64,000 nt of DNA from NCBI GenBank assembly GCA_944415565.1, contig CALYBQ010000013.1, positions 124,001-188,000 of the forward strand, written 5' to 3'. The position numbers were made by a program, and so were the translations under genes. Positions 57,351-64,000 of the stretch are shown here, piece by piece (within the stretch, counting starts at the first letter, position 1; every line of letters starts with the position of its first letter). Under the pieces are notes generated by a model that saw only the letters and a list, made by a program, of their open reading frames with translations, was not told where the DNA came from and did no database searches. Source of the stretch: an uncultured Rikenellaceae bacterium. Its GTDB lineage: Bacteria; Bacteroidota; Bacteroidia; Bacteroidales; Rikenellaceae.

Positions 57351-57905
57351 TTGAAAGTCAAAATAGTCTTTTTGATATTGCTGGCCGGTTTCGCGCCGAA
57401 ACTCGCCGGACAGACACAGCTCAAGGCTAACGCGGCGTATTGGGTGTTAGGTGTGACGAACCTGTCGGTCGAGACGGCGATAGGCGGCAACCTGACGTTT
57501 AACGGCGACGTCGTATATTCGCCGTGGAAGAGCATAAGCGGCAATCATTTGCAGATATGCCAGCTGATCCCGGAGGTGAGGTACTATCCCAAGGGGGCTT
57601 TCGAGAAATTTTATGTTGGCGGTTACGCTTCGTTCCATTTTTTCAATATGACCAAATGGAACTATATAAATAAGGACAAGTACCAGAAGGGACGCGGTTA
57701 TGCGTTGGGTGTAGTTATAGGTTTCCAGACGCTGATTTCAGACCGGTGGCGTCTCGACCTGTATGCCGGCGGCGGATGGCAGCACAGCCAGTATCGCGGA
57801 TACGACGGGAAAACCGGGGAACAGTATGTCGGTTGGAACGGCAGCGGAGAGTGGCTTCCGTATAAATTGGGCGTTGCTTTTGCCTATCGTCTGGGGCGTA
57901 AATGA
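57351..57905 (+). CDS. DUF3575 outer-membrane-like protein
   Basis: A 184-residue exported protein. TTG 57351 is the likely start: it follows the promoter, gives a good signal peptide (LKVKIVFLILLAGFAPKLAGQ), and no ATG is near. The mature part NAAYWVLGVTNLSVETAIGGNLTF, EVRYYPKGAFEKFYVGGYASF and a terminal YKLGVAFAYRLGRK match DUF3575, a small beta-barrel family common in Bacteroidetes. Function is unknown. It is the first plus-strand gene before the Wza/Wzc cluster (gap 163 bp, with an own promoter for cpsB), so a direct link to export is uncertain. Confidence 0.75.
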   Translation: MKVKIVFLILLAGFAPKLAGQTQLKANAAYWVLGVTNLSVETAIGGNLTFNGDVVYSPWKSISGNHLQICQLIPEVRYYPKGAFEKFYVGGYASFHFFNMTKWNYINKDKYQKGRGYALGVVIGFQTLISDRWRLDLYAGGGWQHSQYRGYDGKTGEQYVGWNGSGEWLPYKLGVAFAYRLGRK

Positions 57906-58036
57906 CGGTATGTGCGTATGTCGTGAAGTTCTTGTCGCAGGGCGTTTCGGTGTCGAGTCATGTGTAGAGTACTTGTAAGACGGCAGTAATTGCGGCCAAT
58001 ATGGTCAGGGATTTCGTATAAAATATTTTTTATTGT

Positions 58037-58044
58037 TACTTTTG
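58037..58044 (+). promoter_or_regulatory. Promoter element of the cpsB-wza-wzc operon
   Basis: TACTTTTG, matching TAnnTTTG, 24 bp before the ATG at 58069, preceded by a T-rich run. Confidence 0.55.
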
Positions 58045-58068
58045 CGGCATTAAATTAAGGCAATTGGA

Positions 58069-58788
58069 ATGTTTCTGCGAAAACGGCGGATAGCTACATT
58101 TGATCTGACAACGGACATACACTCGCATATCCTGCCCGGAATAGACGACGGGGCACAGGATAGGGAGACGTCTTTGGCCTTGTTGAGGGGACTTGAGTCC
58201 TTGGGGCTGAAGAGCGTATGGCTGACGCCGCATGTGAAGGAGAACGTTTTTCCGAATACTTTCGAGTCTGTTACGGCGGCGTTCGACAAGTTCAGACAGG
58301 ACATTGCCGGGGCAGGAATAGGGCTGACCCTTAACGTGGCCGCGGAGTATTACATGGGACCTCGGTTTCTCGACTTGTTGGCGTCTGGCGCGAAACTGTT
58401 GACCATCAAGGACAAATATATTCTTGTGGAGGTCTCGATGCAGCAGGAGCCGTTGTTCATATTCGAGACGATGTACGAGATCGCCGGTCAGGGGTATGTG
58501 CCTATACTGGCCCACCCGGAGCGGTATAAGTACTATTACGGGCGCGAAGATGTGTTCGCAAAGTTGAGGCGGCAGGGATGCAAGTTCCAGATCAACCTGT
58601 TGTCGGTGGCCGGATACTACGGCCGTGACGTGAGGTCGGCCGCGATGAAGCTGCTGAAAAGCGGGTATTACGACTTCACGGGGACGGACATACATAATGC
58701 CCGACACCTCGAATTCCTTGCCGACAAGAGTGTGCGGAAGGTTTTGGCGGAATACGATTTTAAGAACGAACTTTTAAGGATAGAGTAA
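58069..58788 (+). CDS. CpsB/YwqE-type protein tyrosine phosphatase (PHP fold)
   Basis: A 239-residue metal-dependent PHP-family tyrosine phosphatase. It opens with TDIHSHILPGIDDGAQD (metal ligands), then WLTPHVKENVFPN, EVSMQQEP, ILAHPERYKYY and TGTDIHNARHL. Such enzymes dephosphorylate the Wzc-type autokinase and so control chain polymerisation and export. It is followed after 14 bp by wza, as expected of a capsule export operon. Confidence 0.9.
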   Translation: MFLRKRRIATFDLTTDIHSHILPGIDDGAQDRETSLALLRGLESLGLKSVWLTPHVKENVFPNTFESVTAAFDKFRQDIAGAGIGLTLNVAAEYYMGPRFLDLLASGAKLLTIKDKYILVEVSMQQEPLFIFETMYEIAGQGYVPILAHPERYKYYYGREDVFAKLRRQGCKFQINLLSVAGYYGRDVRSAAMKLLKSGYYDFTGTDIHNARHLEFLADKSVRKVLAEYDFKNELLRIE

Positions 58789-58802
58789 ATTAATAGGTTT
58801 TT

Positions 58803-59564
58803 ATGAGAATACGTACAATGCTCTTGATGTCTTTGGCCTTGTTGGCGGCATCTTGCGCGTCAACAAAGAAGATTGCATATTTTCAGGGCATCGACGACAA
58901 AACGATAGAGGAACAGGTGCAGAAGTTCGAACTTAGGATAATGCCGAACGACAACCTGTATATCACCGTCAGCTCTATCAACCCCGACGCGGTCAAGATA
59001 TTCAACAACATAAATACGGATTACAGCCAGAACCTCAGCACCACCAGCCTCAACATGATGGGCTATCTGGTGGATAACGAGGGTGACATCAATTTCCCCG
59101 TGGTGGGCAAAGTACATTTGGCCGGCATGACCAAAGAGGAAGCTATCGACATGCTGACATCCAAAATATCGGAGTACGTGGTCAATCCGACCGTGAACAT
59201 ACGTTTCCTTAATTATAAGGTGACGGTACTGGGCGAGGTTGCCCGTCCGGGTACGTTCACTATCAGCGACGAAAAGATTACTGTGCCTGAGGCGCTCGGT
59301 CTTGCCGGCGATATGACCATCTACGGTAAGCGCGATAACGTGCTTGTTGCGCGGGAAGCAAACGGCGAGCGCACGTTCCACAGGCTCGACATGACGTCGC
59401 CCGACGTATTTACGTCCGACTATTTTTATTTGCAGCAGAACGACGTGGTATATGTGCAGCCCAATAAGGCGAGGGCGGGATCGTCGTCATACAACCAGAA
59501 CCTGTCGCTCGGGGTATCGTTCGTTTCCCTGCTCGTGACTATAATAACGGTATTGACTAGGTAA
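58803..59564 (+). CDS. Wza-type polysaccharide export lipoprotein
   Basis: A 253-residue lipoprotein: signal MRIRTMLLMSLALLAASC with Cys18. The Poly_export domain (~40-130) is followed by two SLBB-like segments (VTVLGEVARPGTFTISDEK and ILVAREANGERTFHRL-like region near 185). The last stretch SLGVSFVSLLVTIITVLTR is a hydrophobic helix that may cross the outer membrane, as in Wza, or sit in the inner membrane as in other Bacteroidetes homologues. It forms the export channel with Wzc. It lies 24 bp before wzc. Confidence 0.9.
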   Translation: MRIRTMLLMSLALLAASCASTKKIAYFQGIDDKTIEEQVQKFELRIMPNDNLYITVSSINPDAVKIFNNINTDYSQNLSTTSLNMMGYLVDNEGDINFPVVGKVHLAGMTKEEAIDMLTSKISEYVVNPTVNIRFLNYKVTVLGEVARPGTFTISDEKITVPEALGLAGDMTIYGKRDNVLVAREANGERTFHRLDMTSPDVFTSDYFYLQQNDVVYVQPNKARAGSSSYNQNLSLGVSFVSLLVTIITVLTR

Positions 59565-59588
59565 CAAACGGTTTTAACTCGAATTGAG

Positions 59589-61934
59589 ATGATTGACAAT
59601 CAGTATATACAGAATAACGGTCAGGACACGGAGCAGGAAAAGACGCTCGGGGAATTGTTGATCCCGTATCTTGTGCAGTGGAAATGGATCGTGGCCAGTG
59701 TCGTACTATTCATCGTGGTGGCGTTCGTCTACCTGCGCTATTCCACACCCGTATATCAGGTCACTTCCAAGGTGCTGATAAAGGATGAGAAACGCGGTCA
59801 GTCGCCGGCGGACATGGATATTTTCAAGGACCTCGGCATCATGTCGTCGTCAGGCAACGTAGAGAACGAGATAGAGATACTGCGCTCGCGTGCATTGCAG
59901 CGCCGTGTGGCCGACAGTCTTCATACCGATATTTCGTATTTCACCAAGGGGCGTATCAAACGTTCTGAGATATACAAGACATCGCCTATCGAGGTAGTTG
60001 CATATGAGGATAACGGATACAAAGGGTATTGGAAGGTTGAGTTGAATCCGGAAGGAAACTTTAACATCCTTGTCGAGGAGTCCGATTCGTCGTTCGTGGC
60101 TGCTCCGGGCGAGTTGTTCGATTCTCCCGCTGGACCTGCATATATCAACCTGACCGGCCAGCAGACAGAGTTTCCGGTCTGGGTGCGGTTTGAAAAATGG
60201 AATCAGGACAATAAGGCTATTTCGATCAACAGCCTCAGCAAGACATCCGGTGTAGTTGACCTCTCCATGACGTCGTCGTGCCCGCCTAAGAGCGAGGATA
60301 TACTCAATACGCTGATATATTTTTATAATCTCGGGGCGCTTGAGGACAAACGGTGGGTGACCGAACAGACGATCAGGTTCATCGACGACCGTCTGAAATA
60401 TATAGCCATCGACCTCGAAGACGTGGAGAAGGATGTCGAGGCGTATAAGAAAGAAAAGCAGTTGACCGACTTGCAGGCGGAAGCCGGCCTATACCTTACT
60501 TCCGGTTCGGAGTATGAGAAAAAGATAGCTGAAATATCGCTCCAGAAGGGTATTCTATATTCGATAGAAGAGTATATACAGGAAGACAGCAATAAATTCA
60601 GTGCTATCCCTACGAATATCGGTATTACCGACGTGTCGTTGTTGTCGATGGTCGAGGAGTTCAATAAAATGCAGTTGTCGCGCCGTCAGGCCATGGTGTC
60701 CATGACCCCCGAAAACCCTATTGTAATAGAGCTCGACAAGCAGTTGGCTTCGCTTCGCAACGATATATTGAAGGCCATTAAGAATGCCGAGAAGGACTAC
60801 GAATATACCCTTGCCGACTTGCAGCGCAAAGAGGACGTGTATATGTCGAGAATCAGGCATCTGTCTACCAATGAGCGCGAGTTCAGGGGGTATGCCCGCC
60901 AGCAGGAGCTTACCGAGTCCATCTACTTGTACCTGTTGCAGAAACGCGAAGAGTCGGCCATAACGCTGTCGATGGTATCTCCGAACGCCAAGATCATAGA
61001 CCCGGCTTTCACCAATCCCATACCGGTCAGGCCGCGCAAGTCGATCATCATGCTGCTGGCCCTTGTGCTGGGCGTAATGGTTCCTGTCGGTATCATCTAT
61101 CTGATAGAGATACTCAACAATAAGATAAAGACCAAAGAGGACTTGGAGAAACTTACGAATGCTCCGGTACTCGGTATCGTTCCCGAGCGTACGTCTAGTT
61201 CGGATATAAGGGTTAAGGATGACAGTCGTTCGGGCGAGGTGGAGATGTACCGCCTGCTCTCTACGAACCTCGAATTCATGCTTACGGACAAGACGCAGAA
61301 GGTCATTATGGTCACATCATCCGTTCCGAGTGAAGGCAAGAGTTCTTTCTCTCTCAACCTCGCTTTGACGTGGGCTACGGTCGGTAAAAGGGTGCTTCTC
61401 ATCGACCTCGATATGCGAAATTCGAGGCTGAAGGAAATATTCGACATAACGACCAACGCGGGTATGTCTACGTTCTTGTCGGGCAAGGCCGATGCGAAAG
61501 ATGTGATAATCCCGTCTGTTGTGCATCAGAATCTCGATGTAGTGCTATCGGGTATTTTTCCGCCTAACCCTGTTCAACTGCTGTTAGGACCGAAGTTGGG
61601 CGAATTCCTCGACGAAGTCAAGCCGGTGTACGACATAGTAGTACTCGATACGCCGCCGGTACTGTTGGTAACCGATGCGATATTGATAAACCAGTATGCC
61701 GACGCTACGGTATATGTGACGCGTTCGGGAATCACTCACAAACAGTACCTTAAAGTATCTGAAGAGTTGTACAGGACCAACAAACTCAAGAAGTTATCGT
61801 ATGTTATCAAGGGCATAGGTGTTGGCAGGAAATACGGCTACGGCTACGGGTATGGTTATGGCTACGGCTACGGCAGTTACGGCGATCAGCCGAAGTCCAA
61901 GAAAGGCAAGAAGAAGTTCTTCGCGAAGAAATAG
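59589..61934 (+). CDS. Wzc-type BY-kinase and chain-length regulator
   Basis: A 781-residue bacterial tyrosine kinase. The Wzz-like domain (1-500) has two membrane helices (WIVASVVLFIVVAFVYLRY and a second near 490) and a periplasmic coiled coil (EDVEKDVEAYKKEKQLTDLQ). The cytoplasmic kinase has Walker A SVPSEGKSSFSLNL (K584), Walker A' VLLIDLDMRNSRL and Walker B VVLDTPPVLL. The tail is a Tyr/Gly cluster of alternating Gly-Tyr units (~752-765) for autophosphorylation, followed by a Lys-rich end. The CpsB phosphatase upstream would reverse this. It drives polymerisation and export for the nearby capsule. Confidence 0.93.
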   Translation: MIDNQYIQNNGQDTEQEKTLGELLIPYLVQWKWIVASVVLFIVVAFVYLRYSTPVYQVTSKVLIKDEKRGQSPADMDIFKDLGIMSSSGNVENEIEILRSRALQRRVADSLHTDISYFTKGRIKRSEIYKTSPIEVVAYEDNGYKGYWKVELNPEGNFNILVEESDSSFVAAPGELFDSPAGPAYINLTGQQTEFPVWVRFEKWNQDNKAISINSLSKTSGVVDLSMTSSCPPKSEDILNTLIYFYNLGALEDKRWVTEQTIRFIDDRLKYIAIDLEDVEKDVEAYKKEKQLTDLQAEAGLYLTSGSEYEKKIAEISLQKGILYSIEEYIQEDSNKFSAIPTNIGITDVSLLSMVEEFNKMQLSRRQAMVSMTPENPIVIELDKQLASLRNDILKAIKNAEKDYEYTLADLQRKEDVYMSRIRHLSTNEREFRGYARQQELTESIYLYLLQKREESAITLSMVSPNAKIIDPAFTNPIPVRPRKSIIMLLALVLGVMVPVGIIYLIEILNNKIKTKEDLEKLTNAPVLGIVPERTSSSDIRVKDDSRSGEVEMYRLLSTNLEFMLTDKTQKVIMVTSSVPSEGKSSFSLNLALTWATVGKRVLLIDLDMRNSRLKEIFDITTNAGMSTFLSGKADAKDVIIPSVVHQNLDVVLSGIFPPNPVQLLLGPKLGEFLDEVKPVYDIVVLDTPPVLLVTDAILINQYADATVYVTRSGITHKQYLKVSEELYRTNKLKKLSYVIKGIGVGRKYGYGYGYGYGYGYGSYGDQPKSKKGKKKFFAKK

Positions 61935-61943
61935 CGGCGGCGT

Positions 61944-61968
61944 TCGCATGGCATGGCTGTCCATGCGA
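61944..61968 (+). repeat. Hairpin after wzc
   Basis: TCGCATGG (61944-61951) pairs with CCATGCGA (61961-61968). GAGAATTGAG follows rather than a T-run, so terminator function is doubtful. The remainder up to the trp promoter (61969-62290) shows nothing recognisable. Confidence 0.4.
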
Positions 61969-62290
61969 GAGAATTGAGATGAAGTGCCCAATGTCCTGTC
62001 GGTATCTGGCTGCTTACGGAGGCGGTGTGTGCAAAATAGCCGCTCGTGAGGAAACGTAGGTGATGCTGCCTCTGAGTCCCGATACTATACGACAGTTGCC
62101 GGGTTCGGTACTTGCTCGAAACTTTAGGGGAGAACAAACTGCAAAATAGATTGGCTGGGGTGTGTGGCGGTCCGGTAACCTCTTTTGGTACAGAGATTTG
62201 TATGTGTGCTGAGGTGTGAGTTTACAATGGTTTTGTGGTGCGGGAGCGTGTTTGCCGGGGATGATTTGTTGAAAAAGTATCGGCATATAC

Positions 62291-62321
62291 TTTGATTTGT
62301 TGAATTAACGTTTTATATTTG
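62291..62321 (+). promoter_or_regulatory. Promoter of the trp operon
   Basis: TTTG (62291-62294), 19 bp, TATATTTG (62314-62321): near-ideal consensus, 20 bp before the leader peptide. A second TATATTTG at 62416-62423 lies after the leader-peptide stop. Confidence 0.75.
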
Positions 62322-62341
62322 TCGCAAAGAGTAACGATATT

Positions 62342-62410
62342 ATGAATTTCGTCCGTACAAATAATTTTTGGTGGTGGCGTTCGCAACTTTCCCGAGTCGT
62401 GAATAGCTAA
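62342..62410 (+). CDS. trp leader peptide with three consecutive Trp codons
   Basis: A 22-codon frame from ATG 62342 to TAA 62410, starting [25 protein letters not shown] codons (residues 10-12) are extremely rare by chance and lie exactly where a tryptophan-sensing leader would be: 20 bp after a consensus promoter and 36 nt before an intrinsic terminator that precedes trpB. Ribosome stalling on these codons when Trp-tRNA is scarce should favour read-through. Too short for ordinary ORF calling; no other protein function is suggested. Confidence 0.75.
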   Translation: MNFVRTNNFWWWRSQLSRVVNS

Positions 62411-62446
62411 CGCCGTATATTTGTATGTAGATATAACTCACAATGC

Positions 62447-62487
62447 AGAAGGGCCGTCGGATTTCACGACGGCCCTTCTTGTTTTTT
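62447..62487 (+). terminator. Attenuator terminator upstream of trpB
   Basis: AGAAGGGCCGTCG (62447-62459), loop GATTTCA, CGACGGCCCTTCT (62467-62479), then TGTTTTTT: a 13-bp perfect stem with a T-run. It lies between the Trp-rich leader peptide and trpB, so it is the attenuator. I could not identify the alternative antiterminator pairing by eye. Confidence 0.85.
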
Positions 62488-62513
62488 CTGCACTTTCAAA
62501 ATTTATTAACGAT

Positions 62514-63707
62514 ATGGATTACAACATTAACAAAGACGGTTACTACGGAGAGTTCGGCGGGGCGTATATCCCTGAAGTACTCCACTCAAATGTAGAGAAA
62601 CTCAGGACGGCTTATCTGGAGATAATGAACGAGCCGTCGTTCAAGGCCGAATTCGACAACCTGATGCGCGATTACGTTGGTCGCCCGTCGCCGCTCTATT
62701 TCGCCCGCAGGCTGTCGGACAAGTACGGTGCGCGCATCTATCTGAAGCGCGAAGACCTGAACCACACGGGGGCGCATAAGATAAACAACACCATCGGGCA
62801 GATATTGTTGGCACGCCACATGGGCAAGACTCGCATTATTGCGGAGACTGGCGCGGGGCAGCACGGTGTGGCTTCGGCTACGGTATGCGCCCTTATGGGG
62901 ATGAAGTGCATCGTCTATATGGGCGAGACCGACATTGCGCGGCAGAAGCTCAACGTGCGTAAGATGGAGATGCTGGGGGCCGAGGTACGGCCGGTTACGA
63001 GCGGCAACAAGACGCTCAAGGACGCTACGAACGAGGCTATCCGCGACTGGTGTTGCAATCCGTCCGACACGCATTACATCATCGGTTCGGTTGTCGGTCC
63101 GCACCCTTATCCCGACATGGTGGCCCGTTTTCAGTCGATCATAAGCGAGGAGATAAAGAAACAGCTCGTAGAGCACGAGGGGCGCGATTATCCCGATTAT
63201 CTTGTGGCATGTGTCGGCGGCGGAAGCAATGCGGCAGGGACGTTCTACCACTACATGAACGACGACCGTGTGAAACTGATTGCGGCAGAGGCGGCCGGAC
63301 TGGGTGTCGATACCGACATGACGGCCGCGACGATAAAGCTCGGGAAACGCGGTATCATACACGGCAGCCATACGTTCGTCATGCAGACCGAGGACGGGCA
63401 GATAGTGGAGCCGTATTCGGTTTCGGCAGGTCTCGACTATCCGGGTATCGGCCCGTTACACGCCAATCTGGCGTCGCAGGGGCGGGCGGAGGTGTTGGCC
63501 GTGACCGACGATGAGGCTCTGGCCGCAGCTTTGGAGCTGACGCGTCTCGAAGGTATTATTCCTGCACTCGAATCGGCGCATGCCCTCGGGGTGTTCGGTC
63601 AGAAAAAGTTCGGACCGGACGACGTGGTGGTGCTGACGCTTTCGGGCCGTGGAGACAAGGACATGGATACATATATTGAACGGTACGGTAAAATGGGAAT
63701 ATTATGA
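62514..63707 (+). CDS. trpB: Tryptophan synthase beta subunit
   Basis: A 397-residue TrpB, which joins indole and serine using PLP. It starts [20 protein letters not shown], has the PLP lysine K89 in [29 protein letters not shown] (carboxylate binding), [13 protein letters not shown] (phosphate loop), and ends [19 protein letters not shown]. It is the TrpB1 type that pairs with TrpA. ATG 62514 is used; the frame is open upstream only through non-ATG codons and the attenuator. Its stop overlaps the trpE start (ATGA), so translation is coupled. TrpB-first order is known in Bacteroides. Confidence 0.96.
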   Translation: MDYNINKDGYYGEFGGAYIPEVLHSNVEKLRTAYLEIMNEPSFKAEFDNLMRDYVGRPSPLYFARRLSDKYGARIYLKREDLNHTGAHKINNTIGQILLARHMGKTRIIAETGAGQHGVASATVCALMGMKCIVYMGETDIARQKLNVRKMEMLGAEVRPVTSGNKTLKDATNEAIRDWCCNPSDTHYIIGSVVGPHPYPDMVARFQSIISEEIKKQLVEHEGRDYPDYLVACVGGGSNAAGTFYHYMNDDRVKLIAAEAAGLGVDTDMTAATIKLGKRGIIHGSHTFVMQTEDGQIVEPYSVSAGLDYPGIGPLHANLASQGRAEVLAVTDDEALAAALELTRLEGIIPALESAHALGVFGQKKFGPDDVVVLTLSGRGDKDMDTYIERYGKMGIL

Positions 63708-64000
63708 AAACACAGATAACGGTCCAAAGGCGCACGTTGTTGGCAGACCTCCAGACTCCGGTCGGCATATACATGAAGGTGAGGGATATGTACCCGCAGT
63801 CGGCGTTGCTCGAAAGTTCCGACTACCACTCTTCGGACAACAGTTACTCGTTCATAGGTGTGGGGCCGATAGCGCGTTTTTCGGTACGCGGCGGTGTGGC
63901 GACGATGCAATATCCTGACGGGACGGTGGAACAGTTGCGCGTAGACGGCGGCAATAGGTTGGCCGACGTATTCGACGGTTTCGTCCGCAGTTTCGACGTG
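63704..64000 (+). CDS. trpE: Anthranilate synthase component I (partial)
   Basis: The first 99 codons of TrpE, cut by the window end. The visible N-terminal domain has the tryptophan-binding [20 protein letters not shown] (the LLES...S-x-S-F motif for feedback inhibition). With TrpG it makes anthranilate from chorismate and glutamine. It overlaps trpB by 4 bp and belongs to the same attenuated operon. Confidence 0.93.
   Translation, partial: MKTQITVQRRTLLADLQTPVGIYMKVRDMYPQSALLESSDYHSSDNSYSFIGVGPIARFSVRGGVATMQYPDGTVEQLRVDGGNRLADVFDGFVRSFDV

Overview
The window looks like a Bacteroidales chromosome, most likely Alistipes or another Rikenellaceae (inference). Evidence: TTTG...TAnnTTTG promoters before many genes, few Shine-Dalgarno sequences, a GldH lipoprotein, a RicT/PSP1 protein, an UpxY-type antiterminator, a trpB-first tryptophan operon and a Bacteroidetes-type single-stranded DNA phage relic. 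Housekeeping genes have moderate to high GC; two polysaccharide regions (about 15.7-22.4 kb and 39.4-53.6 kb, most strongly 44-48.3 kb) are clearly AT-richer and look acquired.

Layout. 0-5.6 kb: BASS transporter, M48 lipoprotein protease, thiamine pyrophosphokinase, YqaA-like membrane protein, small barrel protein, methyltransferase. 5.8-9.4 kb: large secreted GH2 beta-galactosidase with a ricin-like N-terminus. 9.7-13.8 kb (minus): a three-gene biotin-dependent acyl-CoA carboxylase operon behind a cobalamin riboswitch and a 340-nt leader. 14.1-15.0 kb: DMT transporter. 15.2-15.5 kb: frameshifted remnant of a Microviridae replication protein. 15.8-22.4 kb: genes for a UDP-2,3-diacetamido-glucuronic-acid type sugar, a flippase and one glycosyltransferase, ending at tRNA-Ser. 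22.9-38.4 kb: HU, phosphodiesterase, ClpC, MATE pump, aspartate aminotransferase, ricT-gldH-trmB, tRNA-Asn, a 20-residue-repeat lipoprotein, DUF3089 lipoprotein, GH3 enzyme, a predicted lipoprotein nucleoside deaminase and a YeiH transporter.

39.3-56.9 kb (minus) is one long capsule/exopolysaccharide operon: UpxY, WecA-like initiating transferase, two acyltransferases, flippase, SDR plus MenD-like TPP enzyme, pyruvyl transferase, EpsG-type polymerase, four GT4 glycosyltransferases, a third acyltransferase and a radical SAM enzyme, closed by a terminator. The export and control genes (CpsB phosphatase, Wza, Wzc) lie divergently at 58-62 kb on the plus strand. The window ends in a trp operon preceded by a leader peptide with three consecutive Trp codons and an intrinsic terminator.

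The most striking observation is that two adjacent acyltransferase genes in the capsule operon each contain a long simple-sequence repeat (a 5-bp unit and a 4-bp unit). Both are out of frame in this sequence, and in both cases the missing C-terminal part lies intact in another frame, reachable by losing one unit or gaining two. This predicts a two-switch, replication-slippage system for capsule acylation, in a phylum better known for switching capsules by DNA inversion. Other strong points are the trp attenuator, the cobalamin riboswitch on a carboxylase operon, and the microvirus relic.
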